Origin: Alloascoidea africana
Taxonomy: Eukaryota > Ascomycota > Alloascoideomycetes > Alloascoideales > Alloascoideaceae
NCBI GenBank assembly: GCA_030581615.1
Contig: JAKTTT010000001.1
Span: forward strand, 310,001 to 374,000
Length of the DNA: 64,000 nt
Direction: 5' to 3'
The translations under genes were made by a program, and so were the position numbers. The notes below the pieces were generated by a model, which saw nothing but the letters and a program-made list of their open reading frames with translations, did no database searches and had not been told where the DNA came from. Shown one piece after another: positions 37,107-48,050 of this stretch; within the stretch, counting starts at the first letter, position 1; the number at the start of each line of letters is the position of its first letter.

Positions 37107-37139
37107 GTGAAAGGTGGTCCGCTCGCATGTGAACTACGT
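37107..37139 (-). repeat. Right terminal inverted repeat of the Fot1-like element
   Basis: Exact reverse complement of 36035-36067; flanked outside by TA at 37140-37141. Confidence 0.9.
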
Positions 37140-37141
37140 TA

Positions 37142-37729
37142 ACTATAATAGAACTATTAGTAAACAGATACAACTCTAAGAAAGAAAGAGAAAATAGAAA
37201 AGAGAAAAGAACATAGCCAATAAACAAAATGCCTTCAGAGAAGAATGCTTTGAAAGTTATCAAGATCACTAAGCTCAAGCTCATGTGCTACAGTTCTCAG
37301 CGAAGATCTCAACTCATCCTCGTTTTAGTAATCTTTGATTAACCTGATAACCGATTTTGGCGAAAGGTTCATAATACCTGACTCCTACCGTGATTATCCT
37401 ACTTCATTCGTGAGAAGCTTCACTTTCTAATCCTTCTCCGTTCTAATTCCGCTGCTCCACAAAGAACAGCAACATCTCTAAAGTTCCAATATTAATTAAT
37501 TTCTCGGAGTCGATTAGATTATATAAATATTCCAGCGTGTTGGGGCTCTTTTTGGGACAATAACCATTTAAAATATTCCCACTTAAAATCCCGTTCTCTA
37601 AATGCTTGACAACCTGGTAAGTACAATTTAAAAGTAGAATGAAAATTGAAGACTATTATTATTATCAGTCGATGAATAATAATCCAAAAAAGTGAAAGGC
37701 AAAAAGAATTAGTAGCTTAGACTGCAATC
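37142..37729. other. Short intergenic region between transposon and tRNA
   Basis: AT-rich sequence with no supported gene. Confidence 0.5.
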
Positions 37730-37734
37730 AAAAA
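37730..37734 (-). terminator. RNA polymerase III terminator of tRNA-Val
   Basis: Five T residues on the transcribed-sense minus strand, directly after the tRNA 3' end, as expected for Pol III termination. Confidence 0.75.
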
Positions 37735-37735
37735 T

Positions 37736-37809
37736 TGATTCGACCCAGGATCGAACTGGGGACGTTCTGCGTGTTAAGCAGATGCCATAACCAACTAGAC
37801 CATCGAACC
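37736..37809 (-). tRNA. tRNA-Val(AAC): tRNA-Val(AAC)
   Basis: A 74-base cloverleaf on the minus strand: acceptor stem GGTTCGA with TCGAATC and discriminator A; D arm with box A TGGTCTAGTTGG; anticodon stem TCTGC/GCAGA enclosing loop TTAACAC, anticodon AAC; T arm CCCAG-TTCGATC-CTGGG containing box B. No intron. It is very close to the budding-yeast tRNA-Val(AAC) sequence as I know it. It reads GTT, and GTC through inosine at the wobble position. Confidence 0.95.
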
Positions 37810-37810
37810 C

Positions 37811-38559
37811 GTTTTTTGATTTTAAAAATGTGCTATTATTCACCCTCATTTAGTATAATTGTAACTTTTCATTCTTATCAAGCTTAGCTAGGTATCATTC
37901 CCTACTTAGCTGGCACCATTGTTATTAATGAGCTAACCAGGATCCATTAGAAGAACCTTATAATGGGCTTTGAAGGACCGAGACCGAGCCGAAGAATCGA
38001 TTAATCTCTCTCTGAGGGATGACTTGGACCGACCAGCCTAGGAACAGTCTCTCAACCGATGGCCTTCGTAGAATATCACGACGATTCTCCAGATAGAATT
38101 CTTTTGTTAACTTCACTTTCCGTCATTTCCTTTTGTCAGTTTTTGAATTTGAGAGTTTTTATGGGACGGCACATATACCTATCCACATAGTACGTATTAT
38201 CTCTCTCTCTTGATAGTTTCATAGATGTATCTTTCTATTCTCTTAAGAGGTATCTTTTACTCTTCTCTTTAATTTTGTAGCCACAGCTTTTCTCCAGGTC
38301 TTATACACTTATTATCCCTATCCAGCCTTCCCGTCTCCAGCTTTCTTTAGGTTTCTGGTTCAGTACGTATAGTTATCACCTGTAACTTACTCCTTGCATC
38401 CAATCCGATGACCTCTTAATACCTATTCTCCATGGTCCTTTCATCTCTATTATTTTATTAATTACTCTATATCTATATAAATACAAGTTTAGTACATTTT
38501 CTAGTCTTTATCTATAATTAAGCCTTCTTTTTGAACCCTTTTGTTCATTCCCTAAGCTC
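37811..38559. other. Region upstream of tRNA-Val, possible old LTR or leader
   Basis: This pyrimidine-rich, AT-rich stretch has no supported gene. Its position directly before a gag-like fossil suggests it could include an old LTR or element leader, but I could not find a matching second copy in the window. Confidence 0.35.
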
Positions 38560-39310
38560 CGAAACCCCGCCATGGTTAAGTGGATGACCAACACAATTCT
38601 GACTCCCAGGGGAACTCGCCCCAAAACATCGAACAATTCGTTATCCAAGTATTGAACCATTTGCTAGAAGGAGGCGCGATCCACACTCACTCTCTGAAGA
38701 CAGCGACTGCTAGCATGACTCAGGTGTGCAACAGTGTTTCTGCTCAGGTACAAAAATCGATGCGGGAGCTGAAGCATCGTCGTGTGGAAGAGGCCGACAC
38801 CCCCAAAATTCCATACAAGACGGAATTGAAAAAGTTTAACTGAGTGTGGAATATCAAAGAGGCGAGCAACTGCTTTGAGAGTTAAAAGCTGCCTGCTCAG
38901 CATTACTTACCAACCACTAGACGCTTAGAATATGCGAGATTCGAACTCATGTTAAATCTGGTTTGATGAGGTTTAGGAGAACTTCGGAGGCTGTGACGAT
39001 TTTACGACAGCTTTCTGAAAGTGATACTATCCGGAGGGCTACCATAGGTTTATACTAAGGAAAATGTGGAATTTGCGCAAAGACGGAAGCGTTGCGACTT
39101 GCATTGAATACTTCAGACAATGGAACGACAGGCCACCGGGGAGCAAACTCACATTTGTTCACAGAAAGAAGATCTTTTTGAAAGGACTTCATCTTTCCAA
39201 CAAGGCCGATATCACCAATCCATTGGGTGCACCATGGACGGAGTGAGAAGATGTATTAATATGCCTATTAGAACCATTCTTATCGATGTATGCTTTCAAA
39301 CTCTATAGGC
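38560..39310 (+). mobile_element. Fossil gag-like region of an LTR retrotransposon
   Basis: The translated segments have the composition of a retrotransposon capsid gene: a polar N-terminal part (IEQFVIQVLNHLLEGG; 38580-38843) and a later segment with YFRQW and KIFLKGLHLSNK (39064-39246). It is clearly broken, with several breaks, and no polymerase part is seen. The family is uncertain, perhaps Ty3/gypsy. It lies about 750 bp upstream of a tRNA gene, an insertion preference known for several fungal LTR elements. It looks old. Confidence 0.4.
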
Positions 39311-39645
39311 TCTGTAATATTTCAGAGAAATCATCGAGAACGCTTATGGATTGGTTTGATAATCCCATCTCAGAAATGTATTAAGCAATATCAATATTTT
39401 AGTTTTTCGCAAAAAGCAAAACCAGAATAAGCTGCAATTTTTCTAATTTCAAGGTAAAGCCTCAAATGCTGAATAACTTTTGCAATTGGAGCCGAAGTGG
39501 TATCAAAACCAACACCAAATGAAAAGGCAAAAAAACACTTCCAATAGAGAATGTTTATATAAACAATATATGCATTTTCTAATAATAAACGAAATGCAAA
39601 AAAAAATAACAGTCAATCGATGAACTTTGAAAATCTCCCATTACA
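39311..39645. other. Spacer downstream of DSD1
   Basis: AT-rich spacer with no supported gene. Confidence 0.5.
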
Positions 39646-40935
39646 TTACCAACCCCTCCACACTGTCCAAATATCTTCAACCACTTCATTCCCGTCAACC
39701 ACATAAATAAATGGGAAAGAAGCAGCATTAATGCAAGAGTGTTGGGGAAGAATTGTAAGCCTTTCTCCAATCTTTGGCATCACAACCTGCTTCCGATGTC
39801 TCTTATCCTTCTCCAAAATAGGTGTCAAAACTCCATGCTCTTGACTGACTCGCCCCACAACCCAATTAGAATAAATTTCAGGTCTGTAGACTTTTCCATG
39901 ACCAGGGACAGGTCCTGTTTCTCTTGTTAGCGCTAACACTCCCGCATTACAAAGTGCTTCGCCAGGAGCAATTTTACCACGACCTGGATACTGAGAAAGC
40001 ACATCTCCAAGAATCCGGCAGGCAATGTTCTCCTCTGTAACACAACCAGTGGCTACTTGTTGTAAGTCACAAAATGGGTAATTTCCAGCATGTATCTCTA
40101 GCTTGCCGAAGAGACCTGTCAAGTCAATTGTGTCCATCACGGAAGACGCATGAGCAGTGGGAGTAGCGCCGACCCCAAGGTGTAAAAGAGGCAAATCGGG
40201 ACGGATCTGGAGCGCATGTTCAGCAGCAGTGTTTGCAGCCTCAATCTCCTTTTCTAGGTAATATTTCGCAACATCTAGAGATCGAGATTGATAGGCATGC
40301 CCAGCGTGACAGTAGAAGCCAAAAAGTTCAATATGCTTATTGATGCTTTTGTCCAAAAGTAGCGCCTCCAAGATTTGCTTGAACTTGCGACTGCCTGTCT
40401 CTTGTCCGGCTCTATGGCTTCCCATGTCGAGTTTGAAATAGACGGACCATTTACGAGGGTTATTGCGTTTTTCGTTATAATCAGCCAGCATTTGGATCTG
40501 TTCCAGATCGTCAATCATTATCCGAAAATTCGGAACCTGGGCCGCAAGCGCAACAAAGTCCTCAATTCGAGATTTAGCGGGTGGTAAACCATATAAAACA
40601 TCGTCAATCAGACCTTCTTTGACTAACTCCACACACATCCATCCTTCTACAAGAGTGGATATAATGACCCTGTTCACTTTGGCTTTGTGTCCAGGTTGTA
40701 AAGATCCGCATAATTGCAATTTTGTGCCTTCGACAGTCTTATGAGTCTTCACGTGTGCTCGAAACTCAACGTTTAGCTTCTCAATGTTACTGATCATCTT
40801 GAGACAATTTTCAGCCATAATCTTGCGATCCACTACAAATGCAGGAGTAGGGATCTCCGAAAGACTCTTGCCCTTATATCTAGCAAGTAACGTTGACTTG
40901 TCGGAGAATGAATCCAGACCATTGAACTGCGGCAT
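39646..40935 (-). CDS. DSD1: D-serine dehydratase (DSD1-type)
   Basis: A single exon of 429 residues that breaks down D-serine to pyruvate and ammonia using pyridoxal phosphate and zinc; probably cytosolic. The N-terminal alanine-racemase-like barrel shows IPTPAFVVD, then FRAHVKTHKT near residues 58-67, which holds the cofactor lysine. YFKLDMGSHRAG, FYCHAGHAY and GVGATPTAHASS follow in family order. The C-terminal domain has GNYPFCDLQQVATGC, then VGRVSQEHGVL and LPQHSC, whose His and Cys match the zinc ligands known in the family. Length agrees with the budding-yeast enzyme (428 residues). The first ATG (40935) is chosen; the frame is open a little further but starts there only with TTG. A few N-terminal residues more than in yeast. 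Confidence 0.93.
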   Translation of the reverse strand: MPQFNGLDSFSDKSTLLARYKGKSLSEIPTPAFVVDRKIMAENCLKMISNIEKLNVEFRAHVKTHKTVEGTKLQLCGSLQPGHKAKVNRVIISTLVEGWMCVELVKEGLIDDVLYGLPPAKSRIEDFVALAAQVPNFRIMIDDLEQIQMLADYNEKRNNPRKWSVYFKLDMGSHRAGQETGSRKFKQILEALLLDKSINKHIELFGFYCHAGHAYQSRSLDVAKYYLEKEIEAANTAAEHALQIRPDLPLLHLGVGATPTAHASSVMDTIDLTGLFGKLEIHAGNYPFCDLQQVATGCVTEENIACRILGDVLSQYPGRGKIAPGEALCNAGVLALTRETGPVPGHGKVYRPEIYSNWVVGRVSQEHGVLTPILEKDKRHRKQVVMPKIGERLTILPQHSCINAASFPFIYVVDGNEVVEDIWTVWRGW

Positions 40936-41400
40936 AGGCTTGTTGGGGCCGGAGGTCAATTATCTCAGCCTTTTTGTGGAGGTTTGCTAGAGGAAAGACG
41001 GGGTTAGCAAGATGAAGAGTCATCACGTGAAATGGAGATTTGAAGATCGTGGGGCATGCAACCTCCTTTGGGTGTGTGGGTGTTTGGATCTAGAACTTGA
41101 GAGGAGGAAAGAATAGGTAGAAAAAACATTATTGCGTAGCGAAAACAGTTGGAACTATGGCTTCTGACTGTTGAATCTTTATTCAACAGAATCTGCAACA
41201 TAGTGAGCACTCTCAATAAAAGAAATTCGTGAAAATTTCTTGTCTAATTAAAGCAAAGAAACCAGTATGTGATGTAAAAAAAACCTTTCCAAAAAAGTAA
41301 AAAATTAAAAACCTAGAAAAAGATCTATGAACTCGTAAGATACATATACGAAAACCATCTCGACCTAGGCCCAATCCAAATAAAAAATACAGAACCAAAT
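40936..41400. other. Spacer between DSD1 and bZIP gene
   Basis: No gene seen. This is the promoter side of DSD1 and the 3' side of the bZIP gene. Confidence 0.5.
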
Positions 41401-42262
41401 TCATTTTCCTTCAGCAGTCTTCTTCCATCGTTCAGCTTCCATTTTCCACCATTTCGCTTCAACAGCCAATTCATTCTTCTCCTTCTCTAGCTTCATGACC
41501 AATTCTTCTAAGCGACTAACTTCCTGTTCTCTCTGTTGACGATACTTTCTAGCGGCCAAAGTATTTGCAGCACGCTTTCGTTTCACAGGATCAGGGTCTT
41601 CCAGAGAGATGTCTGTACTTTCCGCAGGCTTCCGTCGTTTTCGTTTTTTGATTCTTTTGAGGACATCGTCCGTTGTCAACTGAACATCAGCATCAACTTT
41701 AAAAGTAGATTTTAGTTCATCTGGAACGGTATTGGAAGTTGACGGAGGATTGGAAGGCAAAGGGCCAGGAGAAGGTTGTGAGTTATTTATTGGCGAAGAA
41801 TCTTTTTTGGTATCCTCGCTTGGTAAAGGTTGTATGTCAGGAGAAACAGAAACAGAGTTGATCAGTCTTTCAAACTCCTCATCAGCATTACTCAACTCAA
41901 GAGGAGGAATGCAGGACGAGTTAACAGCGGAAGAAGAGGAGGAAGAGGATGCCATGCTGATGGATTCAGGATCAGAAAGAGATTCAATATTCAAGTCAAA
42001 ATCAAAGGGAACAAACGGGTTAAAATCAAGTAAAGATGGGGCAGGACCAGGGACCGATTTACAAGTAGTATCCACAATATCTTGAGGATTTATACAACTT
42101 TGGTGCAAACTGTTATTAACAACGTAAACCTGGTCCGAGCTCGCCGGCGGTTTGTAACCGCTCGGCGGCAAGTATGTGAGCCCATTGTCCTCCTCGTAGA
42201 AGGAACTGTCGGAAGTTGCCGTAGGCGGCAGGAATTTCTTGATCGAATGTATATGAAGCCAT
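41401..42262 (-). CDS. bZIP transcription factor (Gcn4/CpcA-like), N-terminus unresolved
   Basis: The C-terminal 65 residues form a bZIP: the basic region KRKRAANTLAARKYRQQREQ has the N-x2-A-A-x2-x(R) signature, followed by leucine heptads starting LEELVMKLEKEK. The N-terminal half is Ser/Pro-rich with an acidic-hydrophobic stretch (LLDFNPFVPFDFDLNIESL), like an activation domain. This resembles Gcn4/CpcA amino-acid-control factors, but the branch is uncertain. The main frame is open back to about 42327 yet contains no ATG before Met at 41955. The ATG at 42262 (MASYTFDQE) is in another frame. Either a weak 49-base intron (42129-42081, GTTTAC donor), a non-AUG start, a +1 shift or a sequence error must explain this. 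The 3' end is firm. Confidence 0.75.
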
Positions 42263-42576
42263 TGCGTATGAGCAGTGTCACCGAAAACAGAGTCAGTCAG
42301 GTAGCTGTCTTGGAGTGGTATGTGTCTCCTTTAGTAGGGGGTTTTAACAGAGGGTTGTCACAAAAACTGTCGAAATTAATGTGATCCTCTGTTCCAGGTG
42401 TATAAAGCGCTTGGAAGAGGTAGTGGTGGTGGAACCAGTAGGGAAACTTTTCTAGTTTCGCTGATACTATTTCAAGTGACACGGAAATACCTGAAGAAGG
42501 GAGAAAGTTGGGAGGCAATGGAGCAAGTTATATCAAAGCTGGGGCGGGTAACTGGGAGGCAATGAATCAGTTCGAC

Positions 42577-42867
42577 TCATTTTCGATTCCAAAAATGGCC
42601 GTGCGGCTCGAGCGAGGGCGTGGCCGACTTCTCCGGGCAGCTCCCGGGGTGAGCTCCCGAGGTGAGCTTCCGAGGTGAGGACTTGTGCCAGGGAGCATCC
42701 CGAACAGAGACTGGCGGGAAGCGGCGAAAGGCTAGGTTGGCATGTGTGGACGGCCAGTTCACAAAGTCGTCGTTGTCGCGCTTCAGCTTCAGTAGAAGCC
42801 GTGTTTGTGTCTCGCTGAAGGGAGCTTCATCAGGCCTTGTGGCCCATATGTTCTTCCCAGATTTCAT
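42577..42867 (-). other. 96-codon frame upstream of the bZIP gene
   Basis: The frame starts with ATG (MKSGKNIWATRPDEAP) and lies 315 bp or more before the bZIP coding region on the same strand. It is GC-rich, and a 14-base GAGCTCCCGAGGT-type repeat (42638-42680) lies inside it. It could be a leader reading frame, a separate small gene or chance. I recognise no family. Confidence 0.25.
42638..42680. repeat. GAGCTCCCGAGGT direct repeat
   Basis: Three imperfect copies of a 13-14 base unit (GAGCTCCCGGGGT, GAGCTCCCGAGGT, GAGCTTCCGAGGT). Confidence 0.7.
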
Positions 42868-45299
42868 AACTTTGAGTGTGGTTCTTATCTTCTGCTGGCC
42901 ATAAATGCTGATCGTTTCAGATCAAAGAAGGTTTACCTTCATATTTTGCTTTGCTTTCGTAGATTTTACTACACCCCTAAAGATAGGATTAAGGGCAAGG
43001 TTGCTTTCTGTTTACCGTAGTCGGGCACTTTACAGGTTCGGAACGATCTAAATCAGTTCCGTTTGGGCGTCTTTCTAGTAATGTGAACTAAAGAGTGGAC
43101 CCAACACCGAGCTGAGCTCATAAACAATCACTGTTGTTGTAGGTGACTTACCAGACATGATTCGTTTTCTTTGCTCTCAAGATCATCCACCCAAAGGAGT
43201 TCTTTTGTTTTTGTTATTCTTCATCCGTGAGCTATTGTAGAATAATTGAAAATGTTCTTTTTACCTGCTCGTTCCCTTTTACAAGCGATAATCTTAAACC
43301 AATCTCGATGACTTCAAATTTCTGAATCAGGAGCTTGCAAATCTATCGGCATTTCTGCATGAACATGTTGAAGCCAGTGGGTCCTTGAATGAATAAGGAT
43401 TTGACCTTCTTTGATAATAGATTGAATGACGATTAGTTACAGAGCAGTACTGTGGAAAAGGAGAAGAGTTGGGACATCTAAGGAATGCTCATTCATAATG
43501 AATCAAAAATGGTTGATGGGATTTACCGTTCTTTCTGAAGCTCATTAAAGAGGCTTCTGTTACAACTAGCGCCAGTAACCACATTTTGGGGCGTTTACAC
43601 AGTCACTAGTGTCATCGGCTGATCGTTTATTTAGACGTGCTAAGCATTCAATGCTTTTGGGACTCTCCTGGGATTCAAGGAACAACGGTGGTTTTGACGG
43701 TTCGCATTTCATCTGATAGTCCATATTCTCTTAATTTCGTGCATTTCTCAAACATCACAGTAAGATAGTTCGTATGTTCAAATTAAGAACTAGTTTATGA
43801 GAGTTTCTTTTTGCTTTAGAAGCTCACTGGAAATATCGATTTGTTAATGGCGCCAGTGATGGTGGTCTACAATCTCTTTCCTGGAGTAAGCCAGATGCAG
43901 ATCCTGCCTCTTTGCATGACCTGAGTTCTTGTCTTTTGGACAAGCTGTTAGTATAGGACAGTTGAACAGAAAACTGTATTCAAACTAAAATTTTATAAAG
44001 TTTCTGATGGCAACTATGCCCTAAGCATTCTGATACTTGATAATGCTGTGATGTGTTCGTTCATCTGTCTTAATACTCAATATGGCGCTTTCTTTCACCA
44101 CTTCCGGAAAGTCATCTGACTCTTTCACGCTTATCTTGTGGAGAAAATCATAATAAAAGTTGTATTGAAAGACTGATTGCATTGATATATCAAAGCGTTA
44201 ACTACTTAAATAATTTGCCTATCATGTCCCACAAAGATAGAGACTCAATGGGCTGAGGTTGACAGACCTGAGAACTTGAGTCCTAATGCTCGTACAAAAC
44301 CTAACAATTGTTAGCATTCTTAAGATCAATTGAATCTTTTTTTATCAAGGTAATGATAATGGAGATAAATGAGTAAATTTCGATTTCTACAGATCCAATT
44401 GAGTTCCATTGAGTATTTGTGGCGTTAGAGCCAAACTTGCAGATTATGCAGGTCCGTTTTCTCTGCGTTTCTGTCTCTGCGCATTTGGACATCAGAAATC
44501 ACGAATAATCCATGGTATAGTTTAACGGACATTTATTTCGCTGGTGGGAGAATTTCGAGGCAATTGAGGAGTGTACAAGAAAAATGTCTTGATGGCGCGT
44601 GAAGAGTAAAGGAATAAGCACTGTGTTCCAGGACAGTAATTTGTATCTATTGATCTTGCAGAACAGCCTTTTGCTGTCAACATAAAGGGAAAAGCTCAAT
44701 GAGTCATGTACTGTAGTCAATATCCTCAGTTAGAGTCATTGGTAGAGATATTTCTGTTAAAAAAGCCAATGGCGTTTAAAAATCCTTTAAAGTGTTCTAT
44801 TTTTTAGTATTAATAACTCATAGAACAATAGAAACGTTCAAAAGTCTTCAATACCATAATAAAAAATATTATTTCGACTTGCTCCATCTGCATCTGTCCA
44901 CACCAAGGTTGCATAAGAGACTTATTTAGGCCAACCTCAACGCCATGGCCATCGGTTTCAAACGTCATTCTGATCCAGTTGCAATTCAAGTTTCCAATTG
45001 AAAAGATTTTGATTCTCAAAAAATCCCGACTGGTCATGTCAGAGTCATGCATCTTCGGAAACGGTTAGTGTTTTTCTGTTTTTCAAAGTAACGGCGTAAT
45101 GCCCAAGAAGTCATCTATTGGATCGTACGAGGATGGCGATACAATATACTTGAACCTATTGCCCTTGGCCTGCAACCCAAATCGGAGCTCTACTCATATA
45201 TCTACTTTCTGAAAGTTAACAGTGTCAATATTCTGACTCTTTTGGAATTTTCCCGCTCTCTCTTCCGATTGTTCACATGCCAGCGTGCTATGAAAATCA
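42868..45299. other. Divergent intergenic region between bZIP gene and gene D
   Basis: No supported gene over 2.4 kb. It holds the divergent upstream regions of the bZIP gene and gene D. Confidence 0.5.
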
Positions 45300-45307
45300 T
45301 ATATATT
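45300..45307 (+). promoter_or_regulatory. TATA box of gene D
   Basis: TATATATT about 160 bp before the ATG at 45464. Confidence 0.5.
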
Positions 45308-45463
45308 CCATTGATATCGCTGTTGGAAAAGTTTATTAAGCCTGTTAGTTTCTGTCGCTCCTTTTTAACAATTCCCATTTATTAATATCCCTCCAAAGCC
45401 TTTCAGCTTCTAGAAATTTCATTTCTTGTGAATTCTTTAACAATCAACGTTAATCATTTTATC

Positions 45464-46597
45464 ATGTCCTTCCCGCATCAGTTTTACCACTCTCCCAGGA
45501 ACGACGACGATCAAGACGAAAACTCGGAAAGTCACAATTGGCTTCCATTAGATTATGGTTTCCCAACGAGCTGGCCTCAATTGCCACAACAGCCTTTGCC
45601 TTCGCAGCTTCAGTTTAGCGAATTGAACATGGAGCAATCAGGTCTGCCCATTACATCCTCAATAGATTCCAGTCTATATCACGGGCTTCCCACTACAGGA
45701 AGCATTGACACATCTGCGCCTATGACAACTATGGGATACATTGGAAGCCATCAAGAAGCTATTTCTAGTCACAATATCGGACATTCCTCTCATTCCCAGC
45801 AGCCTTACACTGGCCATAGTTTAGGACCCCACCAGAATGACCAAACAATGCAATCAACTTTAAATCTTGCCACAACGGTTACCCATCATAGTAGATTGAT
45901 AACACCTTTTGAACCTGGCCAATTCCTGGATTGCAGTTATAGCAGGGAACCAGTCCGTGCTTGGTTCCAACATTGCCTGCACTATTATGACCTACAGAAA
46001 GACGACTATTGTCAAGGACCAGAAGATATGAAATTTGCAATGTGGTTATATTTCACAGCACGAAATAAAGTAGAGTTGAACCAACAAAGATCAGATGGGC
46101 GTAGCTTTTCTTACCTATGCACCAAGTGCAACAAAACAGTATTCTCAGCTAAAAAGGTCAGCTCTCGTTCATCATCCTCTTCACAAAGAGATCAACAGTG
46201 GTACATAAACAGGATAGATCGCCATCATCATTACGAATGTACTCCTATTGCTCAAGAGCTAGCGAGAAGGAGGCAAGGCTCCTCGACATCATCACGAGCG
46301 TCCAGCGAGGAGCGAGCCTCATGCCGTTACATTCCCCAATTAAAGCAAATGATTGAATTAAGAATAGCATCTATTTCAAGCTATGAGAATGTTAAAAATG
46401 CGCTCACTGATGTAATTCAGGACATTCTTTATTCTCGCGCTTATGACGAGCGATCTGGGGTAGTTACTATTGTGCAGAACAACTCGGGGATGTTTTACAT
46501 AGAGGCAGTTCCGGCGGATACCTCTACCATTGAAGCCATGAGAAAGAAGAGGAGAAACGTAAAGAAAATGATTGATAAAAGGGAAAGGCCTCGTTAA
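45464..46597 (+). CDS. Family gene D: intronless putative zinc-binding regulator
   Basis: A single exon of 377 residues, starting at the first ATG (MSFPHQFYHSP). The N-terminal 145 residues are Gln/Ser/His-rich. The conserved block begins FEPGQFLDCSYSREPVRAWF (W167), then EDMKFAMWLYFTARN and FSYLC with C219 and C222. The bridging strand is QQWYINR (W246), and H254 and C259 complete H-x4-C. The C-terminal block has CRYIPQLKQMI, DVIQDILYSRAYDE and a very basic tail with RKKRRNVKKMIDKR, a possible nuclear localisation signal. It is closest to gene C and, like C, lacks the intron of A, B and E. It is the only family member on the plus strand. Regulator function is inferred. Confidence 0.88.
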   Translation: MSFPHQFYHSPRNDDDQDENSESHNWLPLDYGFPTSWPQLPQQPLPSQLQFSELNMEQSGLPITSSIDSSLYHGLPTTGSIDTSAPMTTMGYIGSHQEAISSHNIGHSSHSQQPYTGHSLGPHQNDQTMQSTLNLATTVTHHSRLITPFEPGQFLDCSYSREPVRAWFQHCLHYYDLQKDDYCQGPEDMKFAMWLYFTARNKVELNQQRSDGRSFSYLCTKCNKTVFSAKKVSSRSSSSSQRDQQWYINRIDRHHHYECTPIAQELARRRQGSSTSSRASSEERASCRYIPQLKQMIELRIASISSYENVKNALTDVIQDILYSRAYDERSGVVTIVQNNSGMFYIEAVPADTSTIEAMRKKRRNVKKMIDKRERPR

Positions 46598-48050
46598 ACC
46601 CATAATTTACTCAACATGCATCTTTCCTCTTTCTCATTTCCTTGCTTGATGTGGCAAAGCTTTCTTTCTCGATTGTACAGTGACGTCACTTTTGGTTTGA
46701 GATTAACAGAAGATCATTTGTTACGTTGCTCTTCATTTTCTATTTCTATTATTTGCTTTGTATTCTAAGCTTTTCTGTCGCAAGCTTTTTCTTTCAATTG
46801 TTACACATTATAGCATCTTTTTATTTTTGATTGCATTCACAACACTAATTGGATTTTGAATTGGTTGGTACCTGCATAGTGTATAGTTCTATATCCGGCA
46901 CATATTTCTCTACGATCATATTTTTCAGTGGCCCACAAAACAATTTTTATCTTATTTTGATCTTCTATTTTCTTGAGATTGCAATAATTGCCCCTTAGCA
47001 TACTATAGAGTTAGGCAATGTTCACTATTGTCTTGAAAGATCAGGAAGTGCTTTGTAATATGGGGACATTAAAAGCGGTAGTATTATCCTCAAGATGTGT
47101 TATGATAAAACATAAAAATCCCAGGTTTGAAAAAAGGAAATGCTTTTTCAAGCCATTTCAGTTTTCTACTCTTTTAAAACAATTCATCCATAATTTCTAC
47201 AATATACGAATCAACCGACTATGAATGCAGGTCAAAGTCATTTGGATCTACAGCCCGATCTAATGACAACCCACTAAGAGTCCTGTGCCATCACGGACGA
47301 GCATGTTAGATTATAAGACTATAATATAAAAGACGATACACACAGCCCGATCTTGGCGATTGTGTCATACAGGTTGTCTTTGAGATTTGAGCTGTTTCAA
47401 CAAGCCCAAGAGCTTTCTCCGGAATCTATCAATGCTGATGTTGATAGTCATTGTCAATAATTAATTCCAGTGCCATCTTTAAGTATTCAGTTCCAAAAAA
47501 TAGCAGAATCCCCGCCATACTCGAAAGTCTTTTTCTTAGCCTATTCAGGAGATAAAACATAGTGTCATTTTCAAATTTCATTCATTGGCTTAGCACTTCT
47601 AAAATATTGGAGGTCTTCAATAGACACAGGAATTACTGTGAATACCATAAAAGCAAAGAATAGCGCTATGCTGTAAATAAATTGCTCTTCTTATTGAACA
47701 GCCATATCTTATTCATCCGCAGTGTGTTCTATTATAAGGAGTAATGGCAAGTAAAATGAACAATTGATATTGTCACTGTATCACTATATTTTTCAAAGCG
47801 TATCCAATGACGAGAATGGTTAGTGACTATATATCACTTATCAGCAAATGCTAGAAGGATCAAATAAACTGCTTGCTTTGTGTTACGCTTCCTAGATTTT
47901 AAACTACGCCCTGAAAATCAAAATCAGAAACTACTTTTGTCCTGACACCATAAAAAATCCAATTCCTCAAGAGCGGGCAAACTATTTACACGTCGGATAA
48001 TAACCACAAATAAAATTCAGTTTTCAGTTCTTCTGCAAATAATGTGATTC
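46598..48050. other. Gene-free region between gene D and COQ11
   Basis: AT-rich, with no supported gene. It contains the convergent 3' ends of gene D and COQ11. Confidence 0.5.

Larger units (their letters stand above)
36035..37139 (-). mobile_element. Internally deleted Fot1/pogo-type DNA transposon
   Basis: The element is 1105 bp long with perfect 33-bp terminal inverted repeats (36035-36067 and 37107-37139; outer end ACGTAGTTCACATGCGAGCG). A TA dinucleotide flanks both sides, the target duplication of the Tc1/mariner/pogo superfamily. On the minus strand, 37057-36827 encodes a Fot1-like N-terminus (LSIRKAAQIYSV and RADTPANSMRLSLLEEE, a Psq-type helix-turn-helix followed by a CENP-B-type start). 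Fragments further along resemble the region before the catalytic core and the Fot1 C-terminus. The DDE catalytic centre is absent and the remainder has frame breaks, so the copy is non-autonomous. A full element would be near 2 kb. The identical ends suggest insertion was not ancient, or that full-length relatives exist. Confidence 0.85.

Noticed and set aside
42081-42129. A 49-base intron repairing the bZIP N-terminus
   Set aside because: The donor GTTTAC is unlike all other donors here and the intron would be shorter than any firm one (61-151 bases). It is kept only as one option.
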